From JAKEHZ01 sp035280505 (GTDB taxonomy: Bacteria > Acidobacteriota > Blastocatellia > RBC074): a stretch of DNA of 6,712 nt. Location of the stretch: assembly GCA_035280505.1 (NCBI GenBank), contig DATEFT010000963.1:1-6712 (forward strand), written 5' to 3'. Each line of letters opens with the position of its first letter. The first letter of the stretch is position 1. This document shows positions 1 to 5,568 of the stretch, piece by piece. The position numbers and the translations under genes were made by a program. The notes under the pieces were generated by a model. The model searched no databases. It had not been told where the DNA came from and was given only the letters and a program-made list of their open reading frames with translations.

Positions 1-932
1 TGGCTCCCGGCGGGCAGCGGGTCCAGGGGTACCAAGCGGTGAACGGCGTGATCGACCCGGACTCTCCATTGACTTCGATCCAGGTGCCGAGCGGCCAATT
101 CGCCGAGCCGGTCGAGACCACTCAGGCGACCGTTCGAACCAATCTCAGCGCGAGCATGGCCGTGGGTGACGTCTTCCATACTCCAGTCCAGGTCTATGAC
201 TCGAAGGGCGTGGCCCATACGCTCGATCTGGCTTACACCAAACAGAACAATACCGATTATCTCGTCACCGCCACACTCGACGGAGTCGGCGTACAATTGG
301 ACAGCGGCGCCGGCGCGGCGGACAACGCAACGCTGACCTTCGACGCGAACGGGCGACTGGTCATCCCGGCGCCGCCGGCGGCCCCTCCGACCCTCGCGGT
401 GCTTCCGGAGAATGTGATCGCCCCCGGCGTCTCGACGCTCAACGGCGCGTCGTTGGACAATATCAACATCAACCTGCTCAGAACCAATCCGGATGGAACG
501 ACGGAAGGCAACATCACGAACTTCGACGCGGCCTCGTCGGTCACCTCCACCCTTCAGAACGGCTTCGCCTCCGGAACGCTCTCCGGCGTCTCGTTCAGCC
601 CGGATTCGAGCGGCACGCTCCTGGCGGTCTTCAACAACGGCCAGACGCGGGCGCTCGGGCAGGTCTCCATCGCCACCTTCAATTCGCAGGAGGGGCTGCG
701 CCGCCTGGGCGACAACCTCTTCGGCGAGACCATCAGTTCCGGCCCGCCCTCGGTCGGCATCGCCGGCACCGGCGGGCGCGGCGGGATCATCGGCGGGGTG
801 CTCGAGAACAGCAACGTCGATATCTCGACCGAGTTCACGGAATTGATCATCGCTCAGCGCGGATTCCAGGCCAACTCGCGCGTGATCAACACGATCAACC
901 AGACTCTCCAGGAACTGCTCCAGATCATCTAG
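1..932 (+). CDS. flgE: Flagellar hook protein FlgE, 3' part (5' end outside window)
   Basis: FlgE polymerises into the hook, the universal joint between rod and filament outside the cell. The reading frame is open from the window edge (first whole codon at 3), so 309 C-terminal residues are seen and the N-terminal rod/hook motif is missing. The GTG at 39 is internal: the codons before it (APGGQRVQGYQA) continue the FlgE 'v.Gy.a' motif. The middle holds the hook D2 domain (visible residues about 46-80, with VQVYDSKG). After it comes the typical 'GTLSGVSFSPDSSGTL..VFNNGQTR.LGQV..A.FNSQEGL' stretch. The C-terminus carries the FlgE/F/G signature SNVDIS-EFTELIIAQRGFQANSRVINTINQ (visible residues about 270-300). 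D2 and the long insert favour FlgE over FlgF or FlgG. A terminator-like hairpin follows, so flgE probably ends its transcription unit. TAG is the stop; the octamer TAGGCCGG is duplicated across it. Confidence 0.95.
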   Translation, partial: APGGQRVQGYQAVNGVIDPDSPLTSIQVPSGQFAEPVETTQATVRTNLSASMAVGDVFHTPVQVYDSKGVAHTLDLAYTKQNNTDYLVTATLDGVGVQLDSGAGAADNATLTFDANGRLVIPAPPAAPPTLAVLPENVIAPGVSTLNGASLDNININLLRTNPDGTTEGNITNFDAASSVTSTLQNGFASGTLSGVSFSPDSSGTLLAVFNNGQTRALGQVSIATFNSQEGLRRLGDNLFGETISSGPPSVGIAGTGGRGGIIGGVLENSNVDISTEFTELIIAQRGFQANSRVINTINQTLQELLQII

Positions 933-967
933 GCCGGTAGGCCGGAGCACGCCGATTGGACGCAACC

Positions 968-1009
968 GGCGAAGCGCGCGAAAGTTTTCGGCCGATCGCG
1001 CGTTTCGCC
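968..1009 (+). terminator. Terminator-like hairpin after flgE
   Basis: Arms 968-981 and 996-1009 pair over 14 positions (13 Watson-Crick, one G-U) around a 14-nt loop, 35 nt after the flgE stop. The arm is very GC-rich. It is followed by TTCTCC, and a run of five T lies at 1025-1029, so the U-tract is weak and displaced. The position and stem strength support a transcription end for the flgE unit. The efficiency without a tight U-tract is uncertain, and it could instead be an RNA 3'-end stabiliser. Confidence 0.6.
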
Positions 1010-1044
1010 TTCTCCACCCCCTCGTTTTTCATCAAGCGGCCCTC

Positions 1045-1072
1045 TCAAGTCGCCCCTTCGCGGTGACGATAG
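1045..1072 (+). promoter_or_regulatory. Candidate sigma-28 (FliA-type) promoter for motAB
   Basis: TCAAGTCG (1045-1052) matches the FliA -35 consensus TAAAGTTT at 5 of 8 positions. GACGATAG (1065-1072) matches the -10 consensus GCCGATAA at 6 of 8. They are separated by 12 nt, against the usual 11. It lies just after the flgE terminator and about 90 bp before motA. Stator genes are commonly FliA-dependent late genes, so the place is right. The match is imperfect and the call is an inference. The predicted transcript would start near 1079 and carry a leader of about 80 nt. Confidence 0.35.
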
Positions 1073-1117
1073 ATTAAGGACAAGGCGCAAACAGCAGCGC
1101 CTTCGTTCCCATAAGCA

Positions 1118-1135
1118 CCGGCCGGATTCGGCCGG
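1118..1135 (+). other. Small GC hairpin in the motA leader
   Basis: CCGGCCG (1118-1124) and CGGCCGG (1129-1135) are perfect inverted repeats around a GATT tetraloop, ending 24 nt before the motA ATG. The 7-bp all-GC stem should fold in RNA. No T-run follows, so it is not an ordinary terminator. It could protect the 5' end or affect initiation at motA, whose ribosome binding site is weak. The role is unknown. Confidence 0.4.
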
Positions 1136-1159
1136 CTGCCGTCAAACTGAGATTCAGCT

Positions 1160-2020
1160 ATGTTTATTATTATTGGTATCGCCGTCGTCTTGGGGTGCGT
1201 GATCGGAGGATTTTTGATGATCAACGGCCCCCTCCACGTGCTCATTCAGCCCTCGGAATTCGTGGTCATCGGCGGAGCCGCCATCGGGTCGATGATCGCG
1301 GCCAACCCGATCAAATCATTGATGCTGGTCACCAAGAAACTGCCGATCGCGCTCAAGGGCTCGCCGTACAACAAGGCCACCTTCACCGAACTGCTCAAGA
1401 TGCAGTACGAAGTCTATGTCAACGCCAAGAAGGGCGGCCTGCTCTCGATCGAGGAGGATATCAACGGTCCGGAGAAATCCTCGATCATCTCGAAATACCC
1501 CGTCTTTATCGGCAACCATCACGCCGTCGAGTTCTTCTGCGACGCCATGAAGATGATGATCAACGGCACGGCGCAGCCCGAAGAGCTGGAGATGATGATG
1601 GACTCCGAACTCGAGACGCACCACGCGGAGAACGCGATCGTGCCGGGTCTCCTGTCGCGCGTTTCGGATTCGCTGCCGGGCCTCGGGATCGTGGCCGCCG
1701 TGCTCGGCATCGTGGTCACCATGCAGCATCTCGACGGACCGCCCGAAGAGCTGGGGCACCACGTGGGTTCGGCCCTGGTGGGCACCTTCCTCGGACTGCT
1801 GCTCTCTTACGGGATGCTCGCGCCGATCGCGGCCTGCATGGAGAACCTCTCGCACGATGAGGCCAAATATTACGCCTGCATCAAGGCCGGGGTCGTCGCC
1901 TATGCCAACGGCGCCGCGCCCATCTCGGCCGTCGAGTTCGCGCGCAAGACGATCTTCAGTTTCGATCGGCCGTCCAGCGCGGAGCTGGAGCCGCAGCTCA
2001 AGGAGATCAAGCCGCGATGA
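1160..2020 (+). CDS. motA: Flagellar motor stator protein MotA
   Basis: MotA is the inner-membrane stator subunit that, in a 5:2 complex with MotB, converts ion flow into rotation by pushing on FliG. The 286-residue product aligns without gaps at key sites with the 295-residue E. coli-type MotA. TM1 and TM2 lie at about 2-20 and 30-50, the cytoplasmic loop at 51-168, and TM3 and TM4 at about 170-190 and 201-225. Pro173 (DSLPGLG) and Pro222 (LAPIA), needed for torque, are present at the same numbers as in E. coli. Glu98 of the loop is kept, while Arg90 is replaced by Lys90. The motif ELGHHVGSALVGTFLGLLLSYG is diagnostic, as is VEFARKTIFS-ERP-like VEFARKTIFSFDRP near the end. The start is ATG in an unusually AT-rich codon run, with only a poor GAGA-type Shine-Dalgarno. 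It is coupled to motB by an ATGA overlap. Confidence 0.97.
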   Translation: MFIIIGIAVVLGCVIGGFLMINGPLHVLIQPSEFVVIGGAAIGSMIAANPIKSLMLVTKKLPIALKGSPYNKATFTELLKMQYEVYVNAKKGGLLSIEEDINGPEKSSIISKYPVFIGNHHAVEFFCDAMKMMINGTAQPEELEMMMDSELETHHAENAIVPGLLSRVSDSLPGLGIVAAVLGIVVTMQHLDGPPEELGHHVGSALVGTFLGLLLSYGMLAPIAACMENLSHDEAKYYACIKAGVVAYANGAAPISAVEFARKTIFSFDRPSSAELEPQLKEIKPR

Positions 2021-3045
2021 AAGCCGCTACAGCGGGCGAGCCGGAGAAGAAGCCTCGCCGCCGCATCAAGAAGGTCGCCGGTCATGGCGGGCATCACGGA
2101 GGCGCCTGGAAGGTGGCCTATGCCGATTTCGTGACGGCCATGATGGCGCTCTTTCTGGTGCTGTGGCTGGTCTCGCAGGCCGACACCAAGCTCAAACAGT
2201 CGCTCGCCAACTATTTCCGCTCGCCCGGCATCTTCACCGCCTCGCAGGGCGGAATCATGATGGGCGGAGGCAAGGTCCACCAGGGCGCCATCGAGGCCGG
2301 CGAAGAGAGTTCCACCGGCAAGGACCCCGGACTCATCAGCGCCGCCGCGATGCTGCACAAGGAGATCGAGAAAGATCAGAAGTTGTCGGCCTTCAAAGAC
2401 CAGGTCAAAATCGAGATGACGGAAGAAGGACTGCGCATCCAGATCCTCGATAAGGCCGAGCGCGTCTCGTTCGACTCCGGAAGCGCGCAGTTGACGGGGG
2501 CGGCCCGCGAGATTCTGAGCGAAGTCGCGCAGGCGGTCTGCAATCTGCCCAACCCGATCTTCATCAGCGGTCACACCGACCGCCGCTTGTTCCCTCCCGG
2601 ATCTACCTATACCAACTGGGAGCTCTCGGCCGACCGCGCCAATGCCGCGCGACGCGCGCTCGAAGCGAGTTGCGTCAAACCGGAGCAGGTGAAACGGGTG
2701 ATCGGACACGCCGACACCGAGCCGCTGATCCCCTCGGATCCATATGCGACGGCCAACCGGCGGATCAGCATCACCGTCAGCCGCCACACCGAAGTGCCGA
2801 ATCAGCCGAAGTCCAAGACCAAGACCGATCAGTCGCTGACCCCCGCCGCCCCCACCAAAACCGAATCGATCCCGGCGAAGAGCTCCGAGCCGCCGCTGAA
2901 GACCCCGGCCTTGCCGGGCGCCAGTTCCGAGGAGAAGCTCCGAAAGGCCAAACTGGCGAACGAAGGCTCAGTCACCATCGGAGAGGCCGATAAGGTGCCG
3001 GAGGGAGTCAAACGAACTAAAGAGTCAAAATCGAACGAACACTAA
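2017..3045 (+). CDS. motB: Flagellar motor stator protein MotB
   Basis: MotB anchors the stator to peptidoglycan and carries the ion-binding aspartate. The 342 residues start with a basic, Gly/His-rich cytoplasmic tail. A single TM helix follows at about 33-54 (AWKVAYADFVTAMMALFLVLW), where Asp37 matches E. coli Asp32. The 'AYADF' context is that of proton-type MotB, not Na+-type PomB (inference). A plug-like amphipathic segment follows (about 57-73, LKQSLANYFRSP). The OmpA-like domain covers about 135-255, with SGHTD at 184-188, NWELSADRA at 200-208 and NRRI at 247-250. A Pro/Lys/Ser-rich tail of about 85 residues, of low complexity, extends beyond that domain. Its ATG overlaps the motA stop, with AAGGAG at 2000-2005 upstream. 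The stop is TAA, followed at once by a repeat hairpin. Confidence 0.97.
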   Translation: MKAATAGEPEKKPRRRIKKVAGHGGHHGGAWKVAYADFVTAMMALFLVLWLVSQADTKLKQSLANYFRSPGIFTASQGGIMMGGGKVHQGAIEAGEESSTGKDPGLISAAAMLHKEIEKDQKLSAFKDQVKIEMTEEGLRIQILDKAERVSFDSGSAQLTGAAREILSEVAQAVCNLPNPIFISGHTDRRLFPPGSTYTNWELSADRANAARRALEASCVKPEQVKRVIGHADTEPLIPSDPYATANRRISITVSRHTEVPNQPKSKTKTDQSLTPAAPTKTESIPAKSSEPPLKTPALPGASSEEKLRKAKLANEGSVTIGEADKVPEGVKRTKESKSNEH

Positions 3046-3095
3046 AAGAAGTCTGGAGAAGTCTGGAGAAGTCTGGACTGCTCCAGACTTCTTTA
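3045..3095 (+). terminator. Terminator-like hairpin(s) after motB
   Basis: Two alternative stems use the same downstream arm. The compact one is 3067-3077 with 3082-3092: 11 bp, loop CTGC. The long one is 3045-3058 with 3081-3094: 14 perfect bp around a 22-nt loop. A short run of three T (3092-3094) ends the arm. Its place, directly after motB and before the fliL promoter region, supports a role in ending motAB transcripts. The weak U-tract leaves room for partial read-through. Confidence 0.5.
3047..3092 (+). repeat. Three tandem 10-bp repeats plus one inverted copy
   Basis: The decamer AGAAGTCTGG occurs three times without a mismatch (3047-3056, 3057-3066, 3067-3076). Its exact reverse complement CCAGACTTCT stands once at 3083-3092. 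Any of the three direct copies can pair with the single inverted copy. The array fills the space right after the motB stop. It looks like slippage or expansion of one arm of a hairpin. Whether related copies occur elsewhere in the genome cannot be seen here. Confidence 0.9.
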
Positions 3096-3100
3096 GAGTG

Positions 3101-3126
3101 TCGGAATTCCGATGGCCGATTATCGG
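3101..3126 (+). promoter_or_regulatory. Paired palindromes, candidate activator (enhancer) sites
   Basis: TCGGAATTCCGA (3101-3112) is a perfect 12-bp palindrome. CCGATTATCGG (3116-3126) is a perfect inverted repeat around one central T. Both share CCGA/TCGG ends and lie roughly 100-125 bp before the predicted start of the fliL transcript. That is the normal distance for binding sites of a sigma-54 activator of the FleQ/FlrC/FlbD kind. Which regulator binds, if any, is not shown by the sequence. Confidence 0.35.
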
Positions 3127-3165
3127 GCCCCCGGCGTCCAGGCCCGGTCCGGCCGATCGAGCTTC

Positions 3166-3178
3166 AATAAACTCATTG
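3166..3178 (+). promoter_or_regulatory. IHF-like site in the fliL promoter
   Basis: AATAAACTCATTG fits the IHF consensus WATCAA-N4-TTR at 8 of 9 defined positions (C to A at the fourth). It sits in the only AT-rich patch of this region, between the upstream palindromes and the -24/-12 element, about -59 to -47. Sigma-54 promoters often place a DNA-bending site there. Such a short match can arise by chance. Confidence 0.25.
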
Positions 3179-3198
3179 ATTTCATCATCGAGACGGCG

Positions 3199-3214
3199 CG
3201 GCACGGTGTTTGCG
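3199..3214 (+). promoter_or_regulatory. Sigma-54 (RpoN) -24/-12 promoter before fliL
   Basis: CGGCACG-GTGT-TTGCG matches the RpoN consensus TGGCACG-N4-TTGCW at all but the first and last positions. The invariant GG (3200-3201) and GC (3212-3213) are exactly 10 nt apart. Transcription would start near 3225, about 29 nt before the fliL ATG, and would include the GGAGGAG ribosome binding site. Flagellar export genes are RpoN-dependent in many bacteria. A weaker overlapping candidate (TGGC at 3216-3219, GC at 3229-3230) follows directly. Confidence 0.6.
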
Positions 3215-3253
3215 CTGGCTGAGAGTTGGCAAGAATATTGTTGGAGGAGTCAT

Positions 3254-3925
3254 ATGTCGAATGCATCGACGGAACATGCCGAGTCCGGGGGGAAGAAGGG
3301 CTCGAAGATGATGATTATCATCATTGCGGCCGTGCTGTTGCTGGGAGGCGGCGGGGCCGCCGGTTACTTCTTCGTCTGGAAAGGCAAAGCGTCCGCCGAA
3401 GAGGAGAAGGGGAAGGAGAAAGAGAAGGAGAAAGGGAAGAAGAAGCACGGAGAGGACGACGAAGAGGAGAAGGATTCCCACGAGGAAGAGGGTGAAGACG
3501 GCGAGCACGCCAAGGAGGGCGAGCATGAGGGAGCAGGCGAGGGGGAGCATGAAGAGGGCGAGAAGAAGAGCAAGCCCAAACCCAAATTCGCCAAAATCTC
3601 ACTGCCCGATGACAGCGAAGTCAAGCAGGTGATCGAGCTTCAGCCCTACATCGTCAACCTGGCCGATAAGGACGCGGCCCGATACCTGCGCCTGACCGTC
3701 AGCGTGGGCGTCGGCGAGGGCGGCGAAGAGAAACCGAGCCCGGTCTTCATCACCCGCGTTCGCAATGCCATGCTGGCCGTGCTCACGACCAAGAGTTCGG
3801 ATGAGGTTCTGACCTCAGAGGGCAAGGCCCAATTGCGAAAAGAGTTGTTGAAAGCCGCGCGCCAGGCCTCCAAAGAGCCGGAGGTGCAGGCCATCTATAT
3901 CACCGAGTTTATCGTGCAACTGTGA
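3254..3925 (+). CDS. fliL: Flagellar basal body-associated protein FliL
   Basis: FliL is a single-pass membrane protein that forms a periplasmic ring around stator units and supports motor output. The 223 residues show a short N-terminal tail, one TM helix (about 19-42, MMIIIIAAVLLLGGGG) and a highly charged linker (about 45-112) rich in Glu, Lys, Gly and His. The conserved FliL domain runs from about 120 to the end, with VIELQPYIVNLAD, RYLRLTVSVGV, RVRNAMLAVLTTKSSDEV and the closing IYITEFIVQL. The ATG at 3254 is chosen for its strong GGAGGAG at 3243-3249. The frame is open back to 3098, but those 52 codons do not look like FliL and would overlap the sigma-54 element. Most FliL linkers are shorter. 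The DNA under the linker includes 48 consecutive purines (3398-3445). fliN follows after 12 bp. Confidence 0.95.
   Translation: MSNASTEHAESGGKKGSKMMIIIIAAVLLLGGGGAAGYFFVWKGKASAEEEKGKEKEKEKGKKKHGEDDEEEKDSHEEEGEDGEHAKEGEHEGAGEGEHEEGEKKSKPKPKFAKISLPDDSEVKQVIELQPYIVNLADKDAARYLRLTVSVGVGEGGEEKPSPVFITRVRNAMLAVLTTKSSDEVLTSEGKAQLRKELLKAARQASKEPEVQAIYITEFIVQL
3398..3445 (+). repeat. 48-nt uninterrupted purine tract inside fliL
   Basis: Every base on the + strand from 3398 to 3445 is A or G, mostly GAG, AAG, GAA, GGG and AAA codons for the Glu/Lys/Gly linker. The tract is a simple-sequence consequence of the amino acid composition. It may be prone to slippage or to triplex-type structure. Changes in multiples of three would alter linker length without breaking the frame. 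Confidence 0.85.
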
Positions 3926-3937
3926 GCTGGTTGAGCC

Positions 3938-4231
3938 ATGGATCTAGCAGAAATGGAAGCGCTGCGTCAGACCAATGAAGCCGACATTCTGACCTGGAAT
4001 GATTTTCTGGATCTGACCGTCCAACTCGCCGTCGAACTGGGCCGGACCAAGCTGACGGCGCGGGAGATTCTGGCGTTGGAGGCGAACAGCATCATTCAGC
4101 TCCAGCGCTCGACCGGCGAGGGGGTCGACCTGCTGGCCGGCGGCAGCCGGATCGCCCGCGGTGAAATCATCATGATCGAAGACCGGACCGGCGTCCGCAT
4201 CAACGAGGTGATCATGCAGGAGAATCGATGA
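3938..4231 (+). CDS. fliN: Flagellar motor switch protein FliN
   Basis: FliN is a C-ring subunit at the cytoplasmic base of the motor, which with FliM and FliG forms the switch and docks export cargo. The 97-residue product is essentially one SpoA domain (about 24-94): FLDLTVQLAVELGRTKLTAREIL, then a SIIQLQRSTGEGVDLLAGG segment, then IARGEIIMIEDRTGVRINEV. It lacks the N-terminal extension of longer FliN (137 residues in E. coli) and the CheC-like part of FliY. The ATG at 3938 has only a weak TGAG upstream; Met6 is another possible start. It ends in an ATGA overlap with fliO. No fliM precedes it, although fliM usually sits between fliL and fliN. Confidence 0.93.
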   Translation: MDLAEMEALRQTNEADILTWNDFLDLTVQLAVELGRTKLTAREILALEANSIIQLQRSTGEGVDLLAGGSRIARGEIIMIEDRTGVRINEVIMQENR

Positions 4232-4815
4232 ACCAACGTCGCCGCCGGATAAGCTGTCTGCTGTTACTGGCGCTGGTATCGCTGGCCGGATTCGCGCGCG
4301 TGGCCGCACAACCCGAGCCCGCCGCGCCCCCTGCCCCTCCCGCCGCGGCACCGACTCCAGCCGACGATCCGGAGCGAATCCCTTTTATGGCCCGGCCCAA
4401 AACCGAGATCGGAGTTGAAGCGCCCAGCGCCGCCGGGCTGCTGGCGCGGACCCTGGGCGCCTTGCTGCTGATCGTCGGCCTGATCGTGGCGGCGGCCTGG
4501 ATCCTGCGGCGGTTCGGAGGCGCGAAATTCGGCCGCCCCCCGGAGGGAGTGCCGGAATTGGCCGTGCTCGCGACGGTTCCGCTCGGCGATCGACGCTCGC
4601 TGGCCGCGGTGCGTTTCGGAGACCGCCTGCTGCTGATCGGCATGACCGCCCAGGCCATCACCCTGCTGGCCAGCACTGAACGTCGCGCCGCCCGGACGGC
4701 GCCGCCCTCGCGTTCGGTGGCGGACCTGTTGATGGAAGCGCAGAAGGGCCAGGCCCCCAGCTTTGAGGAGAGCCTGGCGGAGGCGGTCCGGCGCCACGGG
4801 GGTGCCGCCAGATGA
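4228..4815 (+). CDS. fliO: Flagellar biosynthetic protein FliO
   Basis: FliO helps assemble the FliP ring of the flagellar export gate and is itself not always part of the finished machine. The 195 residues begin with a basic, then hydrophobic signal sequence (MNQRRRRISCLLLLALVSLA) and a probable cleavage site after Ala27 (RVAA-QP). A Pro/Ala-rich periplasmic segment follows (about 28-65). The main TM helix is at about 71-93, ending in RRFGG. The cytoplasmic FliO domain is at about 108-150 (ELAVLATVPLGDRRSLAAVRFGDRLLLIGM, ITLLA). The tail is helical and charged. FliO is poorly conserved, so its place before fliP matters for the call. Its ATG overlaps the fliN stop, with AGGAGA upstream (4218-4223), and its stop overlaps fliP by ATGA. 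Confidence 0.9.
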   Translation: MNQRRRRISCLLLLALVSLAGFARVAAQPEPAAPPAPPAAAPTPADDPERIPFMARPKTEIGVEAPSAAGLLARTLGALLLIVGLIVAAAWILRRFGGAKFGRPPEGVPELAVLATVPLGDRRSLAAVRFGDRLLLIGMTAQAITLLASTERRAARTAPPSRSVADLLMEAQKGQAPSFEESLAEAVRRHGGAAR

Positions 4816-5516
4816 TGCTGTTGATCGCGCTGATCACCGTCGTGGCGCCGCAGGAACCGGTGGTACGCCTGGATCTGGCGGACGGCGCCAGCGCCACGCT
4901 GCCGGTCCAGATCATCGTCCTGCTGACCATGCTCAGCTTCATCCCGACGATTCTGGTCTCGACCACCTGTTTTACGCGGCTGATCGTGATCTTCCACTTC
5001 GTGCGGGTGGCGCTCGGGACTCAAGAGACTCCCAGCAATCAGGTGCTGCTCGGCCTGGCCCTCTTTCTGACCCTGTTCGTCATGGCGCCGGTCGGCACGC
5101 GCATTCACCGCGAGGCGATTCAGCCCCTGATCGCCAAGCAACTCTCGCAAACGGAGGCCCTGGAGCGGGGACTGGAGCCGCTCCGAGCCTACATGTTCAA
5201 ACACACCCGGGAACGGGATCTGGCGCTCTTTCTCAAACTCTCGAAGAGTCCGCGCCCGACCACCCCGGACCAGGTGCCGACGATCACGCTGATCCCGGCC
5301 TACATGATCTCCGAGCTGAAGACGGCCTTTCAGATCAGCTTCGTGCTCTTCATCCCCTTCCTGGTCATCGATATGGCGGTCTCGTCGGTGCTGCTCTCGA
5401 TGGGCATGATGCAATTGCCGCCGGTCCTCATCTCGACGCCGCTCAAATTACTGCTCTTCGTGATGGTCGACGGCTGGTACCTGATCATCGGTTCGCTGGT
5501 CAACAGCGTCATCTAG
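4812..5516 (+). CDS. fliP: Flagellar export gate protein FliP
   Basis: FliP forms the pentameric core of the FliP5-FliQ4-FliR1 export gate in the inner membrane. The 234 residues are close to the 245 of E. coli. The N-terminus is a short hydrophobic stretch (1-12) without the usual basic start of a signal peptide. Diagnostic blocks are LSFIPTILVSTTCFTRLIVI (41-60), ALGTQETPSNQVLLGLALFL (67-86), EPLRAYMFKHTRERDLALF (122-140), LIPAYMISELKTAFQISFVL (160-179) and FKL-like TPLKLLLFVMVDGWYLI (209-225). The methionine-gasket loop reads GMMQLPP (198-204), where most FliP have GMMM. The start overlaps the fliO stop. A GGGGGTG (4798-4804) can serve as ribosome binding site. A 64-bp gap with a repeat hairpin separates it from fliQ. 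Confidence 0.97.
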   Translation: MMLLIALITVVAPQEPVVRLDLADGASATLPVQIIVLLTMLSFIPTILVSTTCFTRLIVIFHFVRVALGTQETPSNQVLLGLALFLTLFVMAPVGTRIHREAIQPLIAKQLSQTEALERGLEPLRAYMFKHTRERDLALFLKLSKSPRPTTPDQVPTITLIPAYMISELKTAFQISFVLFIPFLVIDMAVSSVLLSMGMMQLPPVLISTPLKLLLFVMVDGWYLIIGSLVNSVI

Positions 5517-5568
5517 GGTTTGGGATTTGAATCAGTACCGCTCGCGGGACCGATTCAAATCTCAAATC
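5517..5568 (+). repeat. 17-bp-stem hairpin filling the fliP-fliQ gap
   Basis: Arms 5517-5533 and 5552-5568 pair at all 17 positions (15 Watson-Crick, two G-U) around an 18-nt GC-rich loop. The loop has a small CCG/CGG stem of its own. It begins right after the fliP TAG. There is no terminal T-run, and fliQ must be made with fliP, so a full terminator is unlikely. An RNA stability element, a partial attenuator or an inserted repeat are possible. The next entry describes the tandem part. Confidence 0.8.

Noticed and set aside
981..996. AAAGTTT ... GCCGAT as a sigma-28 promoter
   Set aside because: Both half motifs are present, but only 3 nt apart instead of about 11, and they form the loop of the terminator hairpin.
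1900..2787. A 295-codon open frame on the - strand across motA and motB
   Set aside because: It is a shadow of motB codons; composition is biased and no family motif is visible.
3046..3095. CRISPR array
   Set aside because: Repeats are 10 bp and directly adjacent, with no spacers; the same applies to the 7-bp repeats at 5556-5576.
3168..3194. Second sigma-28-like promoter before fliL (TAAACTCA, 11 nt, ATCGAGAC)
   Set aside because: The -10 part matches only 4 of 8 positions; the overlapping IHF-like reading and nearby sigma-54 element explain the AT-rich patch better.
3216..3231. Second sigma-54-like element (TGGCTGA-GAGT-TGGCA)
   Set aside because: GG-N10-GC spacing is right, but the rest of both boxes is poor, and the element at 3199-3214 is much closer to consensus.
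3098..3253. Longer fliL starting at GTG 3098
   Set aside because: The added 52 residues do not resemble FliL, would run through the sigma-54-like element, and lack a ribosome binding site; ATG 3254 has GGAGGAG.
4212..5414. A 400-codon open frame on the - strand across fliO and fliP
   Set aside because: It is antisense to two clear export genes, is rich in Arg, His, Gln and Asp with no recognisable domain, and is expected from GC-rich third positions.
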